A stretch of DNA of 64,000 nucleotides, taken from positions 1-64,000 of the forward strand of contig JAUNGE010000007.1 in the NCBI GenBank assembly GCA_030524675.1. The letters run 5' to 3'. The DNA is from a bacterium. GTDB lineage: Bacteria > Bacillota > Clostridia > Lachnospirales > Lachnospiraceae. The notes beneath the pieces are model-generated. The model worked only from the letters and a program-made list of their open reading frames with translations, did no database searches and was not told where the DNA came from. This document shows positions 14,018 through 23,516 of the stretch, one piece after another (positions within the stretch are counted from its first letter, which is position 1; every line of letters begins with the position of its first letter). Both the position numbers and the translations under genes were made by a program.

Positions 14018-14991
14018 GAACACGTCTTGACCGAAAGGAGCTGGTCCGCCTTCTCACAGTATCAGATGCCGAATTTCTGCCTGTTTTGGAGGAAGCTGAC
14101 AGAGTCTGTCAGGAACAATTTGGAAAACAGGTGTATATTCGTGCATTGCTAGAGTTTTCCAATCACTGTAAAAGAGCCTGTAAATACTGCGGTTTAAACT
14201 GCACAAACAGCAAACTTGCTCGCTTTCGCATGGAGCCGGATGCCATCGTTCAGACAGCAGTGCAGGCGGCAGATGCAGGGTACCGCACGATTGTGCTGCA
14301 GTCGGGCGAAGATGCGTGGTACAGTGTGCAGATACTGGGGGATATCGTAAAAGCGATAAAGAGCGAGAGGCCGCATCTTGCTGTGACGCTCTCCTGTGGG
14401 GAATTTCCGGCAGACGCATACCAGTATTTGAAACAATGTGGCGCGGACCGCTATCTGTTAAAACATGAGACGTCCGACCCAAAGCTGTATGCATACCTGC
14501 ATCCGGATTCTAGTTTTGCAGAGCGTTTTTCTTGCCTGAAGGCCATCAAGGAGGCAGGGCTGGAGACGGGAGGCGGTTTTATGATTGGGCTTGTGGGACA
14601 GACGCCGGAGACAATCGCAGATGACCTTCTGACTGTGGCATCGATTCCCTGTGATATGGCAGGGGTCGGCCCGTTTCTGCCGCATCCGGATACTGTGCTT
14701 CGCGATGCACCGCATGGAAGCGCATCGCTGACGATTCGGGCGGTTGCGCTTTTGCGTCTGCTTCTGCCGAAAGCGAATCTGCCGGCGACAACAGCGCTCG
14801 GCGTGCTGGATGCAGAGCAGAAGGACAAAATTTTCCGCTGCGGCGCCAATGTTATTATGCAGAAGGTGACACCGGCAGATTTCAAAAAAATGTATCAGAT
14901 TTATCCGGCCAAGTTTCAGGATTATTCCATAGAAGAGGGACGCCGCCAGGTGGAAGAGGAGATTAGAAGAGTGGGAAGAATACCAGTTTAG
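14014..14991 (+). CDS. hydE: [FeFe]-hydrogenase H-cluster radical SAM maturase HydE
   Basis: 325 residues from a GTG start overlapping the previous stop, with AAAGGAG upstream. The radical-SAM cluster motif CKRACKYC gives C52, C56 and C59. GGGFMIGLVGQTPE and the C-terminal half match the BATS-containing HydE/BioB-like family. HydE works on the precursor that HydG makes, toward the azadithiolate-bridged diiron subcluster of the H-cluster. It is encoded with hydG and hydF downstream in the same direction, and serves the hydrogenases elsewhere in this window. Confidence 0.94.
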   Translation: MRTRLDRKELVRLLTVSDAEFLPVLEEADRVCQEQFGKQVYIRALLEFSNHCKRACKYCGLNCTNSKLARFRMEPDAIVQTAVQAADAGYRTIVLQSGEDAWYSVQILGDIVKAIKSERPHLAVTLSCGEFPADAYQYLKQCGADRYLLKHETSDPKLYAYLHPDSSFAERFSCLKAIKEAGLETGGGFMIGLVGQTPETIADDLLTVASIPCDMAGVGPFLPHPDTVLRDAPHGSASLTIRAVALLRLLLPKANLPATTALGVLDAEQKDKIFRCGANVIMQKVTPADFKKMYQIYPAKFQDYSIEEGRRQVEEEIRRVGRIPV

Positions 14992-15103
14992 GGTAATACC
15001 AGTCTGAAGGGGTATCAGGAAGAAGCGGACAGAGCTGGGAATCCACTGGAGAACATTGGGGAAGAAAAAACAATTTAAAAAAGAGAAGAGAGAGGGTATT
15101 TTT

Positions 15104-16528
15104 ATGATTCCATACAATCCAAAGTCATTAAAAGCAGAAGAATTTATCAACGACCAGGAAATTTTGGACACGCTGCAGTATGCGAGGGAGAACAAGGACA
15201 ATCTGGAGTTAATCAACAAGATTATTGACAAGACAGACGAGCTGAAAGGGCTGACACACAGAGAGGCGGCTGTGCTTCTTCTCTGCGAGGACAAGGCGGC
15301 TCTTCAGAGAATCTTCGACCAGGCGACAAAGATTAAGGATGCTTTTTACGGCAACCGCATCGTCATGTTTGCGCCGCTGTATCTGTCCAACTATTGTGTC
15401 AATGGATGTACATACTGTCCTTATCATCTGAAAAACAAGCACATTCCGAGAAAGAAATTGACACAGGACGAGATTCGCAAGGAGGTCATCGCCCTGCAGG
15501 ATATGGGACACAAGAGACTTGCGCTGGAGACCGGAGAGGACCCAGTCAACAACCCGATTGAGTATGTGCTGGAGAGTATCAAGACGATTTATTCCATCAA
15601 GCACAAAAACGGGGCTATTCGCCGCGTGAATGTCAATATCGCAGCGACCACAGTGGAAAACTACAGAAAGCTGAAAGAAGCCGGAATCGGCACCTATATT
15701 TTATTCCAGGAGACCTACAACAAAGAGCAGTACGAGCTGCTGCACCCGACCGGACCGAAACATGACTACGCATATCACACCGAGGCGATGGACCGTGCCA
15801 TGGAGGGCGGCATTGACGATGTGGGATGCGGCGTGCTGTTTGGACTGAATCTGTACCAGTATGATTTTGTCGGACTGCTGATGCACGCAGAGCACCTGGA
15901 GGCAGTTCACGGCGTGGGGCCGCACACCATCAGCGTGCCCCGTTTGAGAAATGCCGATGATATTGATGCATCCACTTTCACCAATGGCATTTCCGATGAA
16001 TTGTTCCAGAAGATTGTGGCAATCTTGAGAATTACTGTGCCATATACAGGTCTGATTGTATCAACCAGAGAGTCCAAGAAGACGCGCGAGATGGTAATCA
16101 AGTACGGCGTTTCCCAGATTTCCGGCGCTTCCAAGACCAGTGTGGGCGGCTACGCAGAGCCGGAGGCAGAAGAAGGGGATTCCTCTCAATTTGAGGTGAG
16201 CGACAATAGAACTCTGGACGAGGTGGTTGGCTGGCTGCTGGAGATGGGCTACACCCCATCTTTCTGTACTGCATGTTATAGAGAGGGACGTACCGGAGAC
16301 CGTTTCATGTCCCTGGTGAAGAAAGGACAGATTCGCAACTGCTGTCTGCCGAATGCACTGATGACGCTGAAAGAGTTTGCAGAGGACTATGCGAGTCCGA
16401 ACACGAAGCGTCTGGCTCTGGAGATGATTGAGAAGGAAGCGGCAACCATTCCAAATGAGAAAGTGCGTGAGATTGTGTATAAGCATCTGCACGATATGGA
16501 CGGCGGAATGAGAAATTTCCGTTTCTAG
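15104..16528 (+). CDS. hydG: [FeFe]-hydrogenase H-cluster radical SAM maturase HydG
   Basis: 474 residues, normal for HydG. The chosen ATG has a GAGAGAGGG site upstream; the frame also opens at a TTG 48 bases earlier, giving an unlikely lysine-rich extension. HydG cleaves tyrosine to make the CO and cyanide ligands of the H-cluster. The SAM-cluster cysteines are C98, C102 and C105 (CVNGCTYC), and the HydG-specific C-terminal second-cluster motif is present (CTAC, then a Cys 22 residues later in IRNCC). It lies 112 bases after hydE with no terminator seen between. Confidence 0.95.
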   Translation: MIPYNPKSLKAEEFINDQEILDTLQYARENKDNLELINKIIDKTDELKGLTHREAAVLLLCEDKAALQRIFDQATKIKDAFYGNRIVMFAPLYLSNYCVNGCTYCPYHLKNKHIPRKKLTQDEIRKEVIALQDMGHKRLALETGEDPVNNPIEYVLESIKTIYSIKHKNGAIRRVNVNIAATTVENYRKLKEAGIGTYILFQETYNKEQYELLHPTGPKHDYAYHTEAMDRAMEGGIDDVGCGVLFGLNLYQYDFVGLLMHAEHLEAVHGVGPHTISVPRLRNADDIDASTFTNGISDELFQKIVAILRITVPYTGLIVSTRESKKTREMVIKYGVSQISGASKTSVGGYAEPEAEEGDSSQFEVSDNRTLDEVVGWLLEMGYTPSFCTACYREGRTGDRFMSLVKKGQIRNCCLPNALMTLKEFAEDYASPNTKRLALEMIEKEAATIPNEKVREIVYKHLHDMDGGMRNFRF

Positions 16529-16593
16529 GAAGGCTGCATACAGAAAAAATCAGAAAAAATTGCAAAAAATATGGAGGAAAGGAAGCGGCGCAT

Positions 16594-17808
16594 ATGACAT
16601 TACAGGAAACACCTTCTGCCAACCGCCTGCACATTGCCATCTATGGCAGAAGAAATGCGGGAAAATCATCTCTGATTAATGCCCTGACAAGGCAACAGGC
16701 GGCGCTGGTGTCTGAGATTGCAGGCACGACCACAGATCCGGTGAAGAAAGCAATGGAAGTGCGGGGGCTGGGGGCCTGCGTGCTGATTGATACAGCGGGA
16801 TTTGACGATGAGGGAGAGCTGGGGACTCTGCGTATCAAAAAGACCAGAGAGACAATAGCGAGAGCTGAGATTGCGATTTTGGTGCTGACACCAGAGGCGA
16901 AAGATTTATCTGCAGAAATCCAGTGGAATCAGGAATTAAAGGCGGCAGGCATCCGCCGCGTCGCAGTTATCAACAAGGCAGACATGGGAATTGACAGTGC
17001 CTATGCCGCATTGGCTGCAAAAGAGCTGGGAGTCTGTCCCATTCCTGTCAGCGCGAAGACAGGGGAAGGCATGGAGAAGCTTCTGGAAGCGCTGGTAAGG
17101 CAGATACCGGAAAATTACGGGGAGCGCACGATTGCCGGAAATCTGGTGAAGCCAGGGGATGTGGTGATGCTTGTGATGCCGCAGGATTCAGAGGCGCCAA
17201 AAGGAAGGCTGATTCTTCCGCAGGTACAGACCATCCGAGAGATGTTGGATAGAAGATGTATTTCCATCAATGTCACGCCGGATACCATGGAGGCAGCGCT
17301 GGCATCTTTGAAAAAGGCGCCGGATTTGATTATCACAGACTCGCAGGTATTTGGAGAAGTCTATCAGAAACTTCCAAAAGAGAGCCGCTTGACGTCCTTC
17401 TCCGTTCTGTTTGCCGCCTACAAGGGAGACATTCAGGCATTTGCAAAAGGGGCCGAGGCCATCGATACATTGAACGCCGACTCCAAAATTTTGATTGCAG
17501 AGGCATGCACGCACGCACCGCTCTCCGAGGATATCGGCAAAGTGAAAATTCCGGCGATGCTGCGCAGAAAATTTGGAGAAACTCTGCAGATTGACATGGT
17601 AAGCGGCGCCGATTTTCCAAAGAATCTGGAGCCGTACAGTCTGATTATCCACTGCGGCGGATGCATGTTCAACCGAAAATACCTGCTTTCCCGCGTGGAG
17701 CAGGCCAAAAACGCCGGAGTGCCGATTACAAATTATGGAATTCTGATTGCGAAATTAAAAGGAATTTTGGATAAAGTGGAGATACCGCAGGACACCACAA
17801 GTTTTTGA
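16594..17808 (+). CDS. hydF: [FeFe]-hydrogenase H-cluster maturation GTPase HydF
   Basis: 404 residues. HydF is the scaffold that assembles the diiron subcluster and passes it to the apo-hydrogenase. The GTPase domain is clear: P-loop GRRNAGKSS at 18-26, AGTTTDP switch I, DTAGF near 64 and NKAD near 126. The C-terminal Fe-S domain has the conserved cysteines in ACTH and HCGGCMFNRK near 350. It completes the E-G-F operon and is followed by a terminator. Confidence 0.95.
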   Translation: MTLQETPSANRLHIAIYGRRNAGKSSLINALTRQQAALVSEIAGTTTDPVKKAMEVRGLGACVLIDTAGFDDEGELGTLRIKKTRETIARAEIAILVLTPEAKDLSAEIQWNQELKAAGIRRVAVINKADMGIDSAYAALAAKELGVCPIPVSAKTGEGMEKLLEALVRQIPENYGERTIAGNLVKPGDVVMLVMPQDSEAPKGRLILPQVQTIREMLDRRCISINVTPDTMEAALASLKKAPDLIITDSQVFGEVYQKLPKESRLTSFSVLFAAYKGDIQAFAKGAEAIDTLNADSKILIAEACTHAPLSEDIGKVKIPAMLRRKFGETLQIDMVSGADFPKNLEPYSLIIHCGGCMFNRKYLLSRVEQAKNAGVPITNYGILIAKLKGILDKVEIPQDTTSF

Positions 17809-17869
17809 TGTCCTGCACAAAAACAAATATGTTTGCTGGAGTAACCCGCAATCACCGCATTTATTAGGA

Positions 17870-17911
17870 AAACTGCCTAAATTTTACTCAAAATTTTGGC
17901 AGTTTTTTTGT
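17870..17911 (+). terminator. Rho-independent terminator after hydF
   Basis: AACTGCC ... GGCAGTT with an inner AAATTTT/AAAATTT stem, ending in a T tract. Confidence 0.8.
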
Positions 17912-17920
17912 AAATACCTA

Positions 17921-17968
17921 TTGACAAATACTACATAACAAAGTATCATATGAGTAGATGTTCATATG
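17921..17968 (+). promoter_or_regulatory. Promoter with ArsR/CzrA-like operator
   Basis: TTGACA (17921-17926) and TATCAT (17944-17949) are 17 bases apart. A perfect inverted repeat CATATGA - 8 nt - TCATATG at 17947-17968 overlaps the -10. Its ATATGA...TCATAT form resembles operators of metal-sensing ArsR-family repressors (SmtB/CadC/CzrA), matching the metal genes downstream. No arsR-type gene is in the window. Confidence 0.65.
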
Positions 17969-18000
17969 AATTCAAATATAATATAAATGGAGGCTTTGGT

Positions 18001-18222
18001 ATGAAAAAAGTATTTAAATTAAAAGATTTGGACTGTGCAAACTGCGCACAGAAGATGGAAGATGCGATCAAGAAACTGGACGGCGTGGAGGATGCGACAG
18101 TCAGCTTTTTGATGCAGAAGATGACAATCGTAGCAGACGAGGCCCGTTTTGATGCGATTATGAAAGATGTAGTAAAGGTTTGCAAGAAGGTAGAACCGGA
18201 CTGTGAAATTATAATCAAATAA
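18001..18222 (+). CDS. Heavy-metal-associated (HMA) domain protein
   Basis: 73 residues, a free-standing metallochaperone-like HMA domain. The start at 18001 has ATGGAGG about eight bases upstream; the track of open frame begins earlier but without a ribosome binding site. The metal site is DCANC (C15 and C18). It probably delivers or senses Zn/Cd for the P-type ATPase 215 bases downstream, which lacks its own N-terminal HMA domain, so the usual single protein is split in two here. The upstream operator-like palindrome suggests induction by metal. Confidence 0.85.
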   Translation: MKKVFKLKDLDCANCAQKMEDAIKKLDGVEDATVSFLMQKMTIVADEARFDAIMKDVVKVCKKVEPDCEIIIK

Positions 18223-18299
18223 TCCATCCATAGGATGCTGTGGGCGAAGCGTATTTTGTCCCTTGTTTTAGAGCATATGAAGAACACAGCCATGCGGTT

Positions 18300-18400
18300 T
18301 TTCCCGATGCGCAGCCAGTAACAGCAGAGCAAAGAGGAAGAGCCGCATCTGACTTTCATGCACGGTGATGCCTGCGTCAGCAGGCATGTCCGCTTAGACA
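18300..18400 (+). repeat. REP-like hairpin, copy 3, with extended flank
   Basis: The core GCCTGC - GTCA - GCAGGC (18370-18385) is followed by ATGTCCGCTTAG. The upstream stretch, GAAGAGCCGCATCTG then ACTTTCATG, is partly shared with the candidate RNA (near 13308) and the flank of copy 2 (near 13631). It sits in the gap between the HMA and ATPase genes. Confidence 0.6.
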
Positions 18401-18436
18401 CGATACTCTTATTCTGAAAAAAGAGGAGGAAATGAA

Positions 18437-20317
18437 ATGACGAAGAAGCAGAAAAAGATGCTTGCCCGAATTTTGGTGAGCGGCGTTCTTTTTGCGATAG
18501 CAGAGCTACTGCCGTTTGAGGGGGTTCTGAAACTGGCCGCATTTCTGATTCCCTACGGAATTATCGGCTGGGATGTGCTTTGGAAAGCGGTAAGGAACAT
18601 CCGAAACGGACAGATTTTTGACGAAAACTTTTTGATGGCGCTCGCTACAGTGGGCGCGTTTGGAACCGGAGAATTTGCAGAGGGTGTAGCTGTTATGCTA
18701 TTCTATCAGGTGGGTGAGCTGTTCCAGGGATATGCTGTGGGGCGTTCCCGCCAGTCGATTGCCTCTCTGATGGATATCCGTCCGGATTACGCGAATCTGG
18801 AGCGAGCAGGCGAGATAGAGGAAGTTGACCCAGATGAAGTAGCCATTGGAGACATCATCGTGGTGAAAGCCGGAGAGAAAGTCCCGTTGGACGGTGTTGT
18901 AGTGGAGGGGACTTCTTCCCTGGATACCGCAGCTTTGACAGGGGAATCGCTTCCGAGGGATGTGAAGGCAGGAGATGATGTCATCAGCGGCTGCATCAAC
19001 CAGAGCGGTCTGCTGCGCGTGAAGGTGACAAAAGAGTTTGGCGAGTCCACGGTGGCGAAGATTTTGGACCTGGTGGAGAATTCCAGCAGCAAAAAAGCAA
19101 AGGCGGAGAATTTTATTACAAAATTTGCGAGATATTATACTCCGGCCGTTGTAATCGGCGCTGTGCTTCTCGCTGTGATTCCGCCGATTGTTCTGGGGGG
19201 CGGATGGACGAACTGGATTCACAGAGCATTGATTTTCCTGGTTATCTCGTGTCCATGTGCGCTGGTTATCTCTGTGCCGCTTGGATTTTTTGGCGGTATC
19301 GGCGGTGCATCCCGCGCAGGTATCTTGGTAAAAGGCGGAAACTATATGGAAGTTCTCGCCGGAGTGGATACAGTTGTATTTGACAAGACAGGAACTCTGA
19401 CAAAAGGGGTGTTCCGTGTGACTTCCATCCATCCGGAGCACGAAGAGAGCTGCACGAAAGAGCAGCTTTTGGAGCTCGCAGCCTATGCAGAGCAGTATTC
19501 CAATCATCCGATTTCCCGCTCCATCAAGGATGCATATAGAGAAATGTGCGGGGCAGAGATTGACCGCTCCCGCATCGAGCAGGTGGAGGAAGTGTCCGGA
19601 CATGGCGTCAGAGCGACGATTGACGGCAGAACGGTCTGTGTGGGAAATGACAAACTGATGAAGGAAATCGGTGCAGACTGGCATCCATGCCACAATACAG
19701 GCACTACCATCCATGTAGCAGTGGAGGGCGTGTATATCGGCCATCTGGTGATTTCTGATGAGGTGAAGCCAGGCGTCAAGGAAGCGTTGGCGGCTCTGAA
19801 GGCGCAGGGCGTAAAGAAGACCGTTATGCTGACCGGAGATGCGAAGGCAGTCGGCGAGCATGTGGCAAAAGAACTCGGACTGGATGAAGTTCATGCAGAA
19901 CTGCTTCCAGGTGACAAGGTAAATCAGGTAGAGAAACTTCTGGCAGAACAGAACAGAGGAAAGTTGGCGTTTGTGGGTGACGGCATCAACGACGCGCCGG
20001 TGCTCTCCAGAGCAGATATCGGCATTGCGATGGGCGCGATGGGGTCTGATGCGGCGATTGAGGCGGCAGATGTGGTTCTGATGGATGACAAAGTGGAGAA
20101 GATTGCCCTCGCCATGCAGATTTCCAGAAAGACACTGCGCATCGTCCGCCAGAATATCGTATTTGCTCTCGGTGTGAAGGGACTCATTCTGATTCTTGGC
20201 GCATTTGGCATGGCAAATATGTGGGAGGCCGTATTCGCTGACGTGGGCGTCGCTGTTATCGCGATTCTAAACTCCATGAGAACGCTGAAAGTGAAGGAAA
20301 AACAGGGAAAAGAATAA
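18437..20317 (+). CDS. Zn/Cd-type P1B heavy-metal-translocating ATPase
   Basis: 626 residues. It exports heavy metal across the cytoplasmic membrane using ATP. Seen: no N-terminal metal-binding domain, the CPC transmembrane motif at 272-274, the phosphorylation motif DKTGTLT at D316, TGD and GDGINDAP in the hinge. The last membrane pair carries Lys in LGVKG and Asp in FADVGV, the residues that mark the P1B-2 (Zn/Cd/Pb, ZntA/CadA) class. It forms a unit with the HMA protein upstream. The start has GGAGG ten bases before. A MITE-like repeat follows at 20361. Confidence 0.92.
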   Translation: MTKKQKKMLARILVSGVLFAIAELLPFEGVLKLAAFLIPYGIIGWDVLWKAVRNIRNGQIFDENFLMALATVGAFGTGEFAEGVAVMLFYQVGELFQGYAVGRSRQSIASLMDIRPDYANLERAGEIEEVDPDEVAIGDIIVVKAGEKVPLDGVVVEGTSSLDTAALTGESLPRDVKAGDDVISGCINQSGLLRVKVTKEFGESTVAKILDLVENSSSKKAKAENFITKFARYYTPAVVIGAVLLAVIPPIVLGGGWTNWIHRALIFLVISCPCALVISVPLGFFGGIGGASRAGILVKGGNYMEVLAGVDTVVFDKTGTLTKGVFRVTSIHPEHEESCTKEQLLELAAYAEQYSNHPISRSIKDAYREMCGAEIDRSRIEQVEEVSGHGVRATIDGRTVCVGNDKLMKEIGADWHPCHNTGTTIHVAVEGVYIGHLVISDEVKPGVKEALAALKAQGVKKTVMLTGDAKAVGEHVAKELGLDEVHAELLPGDKVNQVEKLLAEQNRGKLAFVGDGINDAPVLSRADIGIAMGAMGSDAAIEAADVVLMDDKVEKIALAMQISRKTLRIVRQNIVFALGVKGLILILGAFGMANMWEAVFADVGVAVIAILNSMRTLKVKEKQGKE

Positions 20318-20360
20318 CAAGCACCAAAAAGAATAAACATAAGTAAAATTTGATATAAAT

Positions 20361-20565
20361 GATGTTGGGGTCAAAAGGTATTTTGACCCCTTTGATACCG
20401 GATTGCTCCGCACTATGTGCTCCCGCAATCCTCAAAAACATTCATAATTCGCTCATTTTTCTTTGAAAAATGGCTACTTATTCATGTTTTTGGCGGGTCC
20501 CAAGGTCAAAAATCCTCTTGCAAGCAAGCTTGCATCGGATTTCTGACCTTTTGACCCTGGTATCA
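20361..20565. repeat. MITE-like modular repeat, long copy 2 (inverted)
   Basis: About 205 bases, the reverse complement of the 1683-1935 copy minus its GGCGCC-rich insert. It lies between two convergent genes. The ends are GATGTTGGGGTCAAAAGG and CCCTGGTATC; both inner palindromes are kept, so a transcript in either direction would fold strongly. Confidence 0.8.
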
Positions 20566-20588
20566 TACAAATTCAAAGATGTTAGGGT

Positions 20589-20634
20589 CAAAAAATGCAG
20601 CACAGATAGATACCATTCTGTACTGCATTTTTTG
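20589..20634. terminator. Bidirectional terminator
   Basis: CAAAAAATGCAG.ACAGA pairs with TCTGT.CTGCATTTTTTG. T tracts on both strands serve the ATPase from the left and the antiporter from the right. Confidence 0.75.
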
Positions 20635-20652
20635 ATGTCTTTTTCTATTTTT

Positions 20653-21831
20653 TTAGGCCTCAGCGGGCGTGTTCCGATATAAAAGTTTCAGTACAATCGG
20701 TGTAGCAATCGAAGAGCAGATAATCAGGATGATAACTGGGGTGAAGAACACAGAATCCAGAAGACCTACAGAGAGACCTTTCTGTGATACAATCAATGCG
20801 ACCTCGCCGCGAGTCATCATACCCACGCCAATTTTTAGAGCATCCTGGTTTGAAAACCGGAAACATTTTGCCATCAGTCCGCATCCAATAATCTTTGTGA
20901 TAAGTCCAACAATTATAAATCCAATCGTAAAGCCCAGAAGGGTAATGTTAAAACCGCTGATATCCGTCTTTAAGCCGATACTCGCAAAGAAGATCGGACC
21001 AAACAGCATATAGGAGCTGATGTCCATTTTTCTGGCAATATAGTCAGAGTCCTGAATCGAACACAAAATCACACCTGCAACATAAGCGCCGGTAATATCT
21101 GCAATGCCGAAGAAATGCTCTGCGCAGTATGCCATGATGAGACACAGCGCAAGGCTGAGAATCGGGATACGGCGCCGGTGCGGGTATCTGGCGTCCAGTT
21201 TACTGAACAGTTTATATAAAACAAATCCGAGCACACCGCTGAGAACAAAGAACAGGAATGTGTTGATAATGACACTGGCCGGATTGCTGTCCGGATTTTT
21301 GATGCCAATGACAAAGGTGAGCACAATGATACCAATGATATCGTCAATAATCGCAGCGCTCAGAATTGTGGTGCCCACGCGCCCTTTCAAGTGTCCCAGC
21401 TCTCGAAGCGCCTGTACGGTGATGCTGACAGAAGTGGCTGTCAGGATAACACCCGTAAACAGGGCGCGGAAGAATTCTTCGGAACCAAAGGCGGCAAATC
21501 CGTAAAAGCAGCTGAACAGAAAATAGCCGCCCAAAAGCGGGATAAATACGCCTGCACAGGCAATCGCAAAAGCAATCGGACCTGTCTTTAACAATTCTTT
21601 TAAATCTGTACCTAATCCAGCGGAAAACATCAAAAGAACAACGCCAATCTCAGCCATCTGCACCAGAAAATCTGTCTGTTCGACCAGTCCAAGAATACTC
21701 GGGCCGACAAGAAGTCCGGCGACAATTTCGCCTGCTACCTGAGGAGCACGGAGTTTTCGAGCTGTCAGACCGCAGATTTCAGCAAAAATAATGATGATGG
21801 CGAGGTCTTTAAATACAAGATATGATTCCAT
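20653..21831 (-). CDS. CPA2-family cation:proton antiporter
   Basis: 392 residues with about twelve membrane spans over the whole length. It should exchange Na+ or K+ for H+. The family signature includes AGLLVGPSILG near 39 and the ion-binding aspartate pair in AAIIDDIIGI near 165. No C-terminal TrkA-N nucleotide domain is present, so it is of the short NapA/GerN-like type rather than full KefB/C. The start has AAAGGAG nine bases upstream. It is monocistronic, flanked by repeats on both sides. Confidence 0.9.
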   Translation of the reverse strand: MESYLVFKDLAIIIIFAEICGLTARKLRAPQVAGEIVAGLLVGPSILGLVEQTDFLVQMAEIGVVLLMFSAGLGTDLKELLKTGPIAFAIACAGVFIPLLGGYFLFSCFYGFAAFGSEEFFRALFTGVILTATSVSITVQALRELGHLKGRVGTTILSAAIIDDIIGIIVLTFVIGIKNPDSNPASVIINTFLFFVLSGVLGFVLYKLFSKLDARYPHRRRIPILSLALCLIMAYCAEHFFGIADITGAYVAGVILCSIQDSDYIARKMDISSYMLFGPIFFASIGLKTDISGFNITLLGFTIGFIIVGLITKIIGCGLMAKCFRFSNQDALKIGVGMMTRGEVALIVSQKGLSVGLLDSVFFTPVIILIICSSIATPIVLKLLYRNTPAEA

Positions 21832-21863
21832 GGGGGTAACTCCTTTCTCTTGAGAAATATGAT

Positions 21864-21943
21864 GATATCAGGGTCAAATAGACATAAAATCCGATGCAAG
21901 CTTGCTTGCAAGAGGATTTTTGTTCAGTTGACCCCAACTCATA
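21864..21943. repeat. MITE-like repeat, medium copy
   Basis: It begins GATATCAGGGTCAAAT, contains the TGCAAGC/GCTTGCA palindrome, and ends GTTGACCCCAACTCAT. About 80 bases; it keeps the left module and the end of the right module. It is placed upstream of the antiporter gene and downstream of the ABC operon. Confidence 0.7.
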
Positions 21944-22036
21944 TGATGTTGGGGATAGGGAATCAAAAAAGTTCCGTAATGGAATATAGTACAATTAGAA
22001 TTAAATGTCAATATAGCAAAATCAGCAAATATAACT

Positions 22037-22696
22037 TTAAGTGTTTTGGAGTGATTCACGTACAGAGAGAAGTTCTGCTCCCATAAGAGACACATCTTCC
22101 ATCTGGTGTGTAGTAAACAGGATAAGGCGGTTTTCGCATTTTTCCAGAATGTAGTGAATGACCATTTCTTTGGTGCCTTCATCCAGCCCCGTAAAGGGTT
22201 CATCCAGAATCACAAAATCGGATGGACAGAGAAGCGCCCGCAGAATCGCTGTGCGCCGCTTCATGCCGCCGCTCAAAGTAGAGACGGGGCGTGATAAGGA
22301 TTCGGCTGGCAGAAGACGGCTCATTTCCTGAAAAAGGGCAGCAGGAGGAAGTTTTTTCGGCAGTGCCATCTGGATGTTCTCCAAAGGTGAGAAAGACTCA
22401 CAGAGGCGGTCTTCCTGAAAGACAGCCGATATGTGAAGATGGGAAGTGTCTACAGGATTGCCGGCGGGGATGCCATTCCAGCGGATTTCTCCGCTATCTG
22501 CCTTTTCTAGGCCTAGAAGAATCCGCAGCAGTGTCGTTTTTCCACTTCCAGAAGGCCCCATCAGGGCATAGAGTTTCTGCGGGAAAAGAGAAAAATGAAC
22601 ATCATGCAGAATGGTGCGTTCTCCGTAGGACTTGGAGATTCCACGCACTTCCAGGAGCGGTTTTGAATGAGAATGAAACTGTGAATAAGAGTTCAT
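22037..22696 (-). CDS. ABC transporter ATPase, nitrate/sulfonate/taurine type
   Basis: 219 residues. The ATPase drives import through the permease encoded just upstream. Walker A GPSGSGKTT near 49, Q-loop VFQEDRL near 91, signature LSGGMKRR near 141, Walker B FVILDEPF near 163 and the switch His in TTHQMEDV are all present. It resembles SsuB/TauB/ThiZ-type subunits. It is the last gene of the binding protein-permease-ATPase operon; a short direct repeat of CTAAACGGAC lies just before its start. The substrate cannot be read from it. Confidence 0.9.
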   Translation of the reverse strand: MNSYSQFHSHSKPLLEVRGISKSYGERTILHDVHFSLFPQKLYALMGPSGSGKTTLLRILLGLEKADSGEIRWNGIPAGNPVDTSHLHISAVFQEDRLCESFSPLENIQMALPKKLPPAALFQEMSRLLPAESLSRPVSTLSGGMKRRTAILRALLCPSDFVILDEPFTGLDEGTKEMVIHYILEKCENRLILFTTHQMEDVSLMGAELLSVRESLQNT

Positions 22697-22746
22697 GCGA
22701 GGTTTCCTTTCTAAACGGACCTAAACGGACATTGCAAAGCAGGCGG

Positions 22747-23478
22747 TCAATGAATTTTCGATAAGACCCATAAAAAGCACTTCTCAAAAAGCAGGCTGAC
22801 ACAGATAATCACGAATGTCCAGGCAAACAGATCGCCAGTACTCAGATAAATCTTTGCCATGTAGAGCTGCTCTCCGATAGAAGAATCCGGCACGCCGATT
22901 ACCTCTGCCGCCACACCAGATTTCCAGCTCATGCCGAGAGCACTTTTTGAGGCGCTGACAAGATACGGCATGACAGCCGGAAGATACAGATAGCGGAGTC
23001 TGTTTAGAGGACGGAAGCGAAATACCTGAGCCATCTCCAGAAGGTTCTTATCCACACTTCGCAGTCCGGCAGCCGTGTTGATATAAATGACAGGAAAGAC
23101 CACGGAGGCGGAGATAAAGACCGCGAGGTTTTTCGAGCCAATCCAGATGAGAGCGAGAATCACGAAAGATGCTACCGGAATCGACTTCATCAGGAGAACC
23201 AGAGGGTCCAGAAATTCTCCGACCAGCGGGATGTAATAGGCGAGCACAGCAAAAAGCAGTGCAGCAAAGAAAGCTCCAAAAAAGCCTGTGCCAATCCGCA
23301 GAAAGGAGGAGAGAATGGAAGCCCAGAAATCTTTTGTGGCTGCCAGTGTGACAAGCGATTTGGCTGTGTCCAAAGGTCCTACCAGAATCAGAGAATTGTC
23401 GAGAAGCAGGCTGGCTATGTGCCAGACTGCCAGCCAAAAAAGAAGAATCAGAAGTTTTCGGATGGTTGTGCGCTGCAT
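22747..23478 (-). CDS. ABC transporter permease, SsuC/TauC-like
   Basis: 243 residues with about six membrane spans. The permease EAA loop is seen as AQVFRFRPLNRLRYLYLPAVMPYL near 140-163, where the ATPase docks, with the usual Gly nearby. It belongs to the family that imports nitrate, sulfonates, taurine or thiamine precursors. It is followed by its ATPase and preceded by the binding lipoprotein. The start ATG has an AAAGGAC site. Confidence 0.9.
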   Translation of the reverse strand: MQRTTIRKLLILLFWLAVWHIASLLLDNSLILVGPLDTAKSLVTLAATKDFWASILSSFLRIGTGFFGAFFAALLFAVLAYYIPLVGEFLDPLVLLMKSIPVASFVILALIWIGSKNLAVFISASVVFPVIYINTAAGLRSVDKNLLEMAQVFRFRPLNRLRYLYLPAVMPYLVSASKSALGMSWKSGVAAEVIGVPDSSIGEQLYMAKIYLSTGDLFAWTFVIICVSLLFEKCFLWVLSKIH

Positions 23479-23516
23479 ATCAGTGTCCTTTCTGGTAGAA
23501 AAATGGTATCAAAGAA

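Noticed and set aside
18698-19894. 398-codon minus-strand ORF
   Set aside because: It lies entirely opposite the P-type ATPase gene with intact catalytic motifs; no ribosome binding site.
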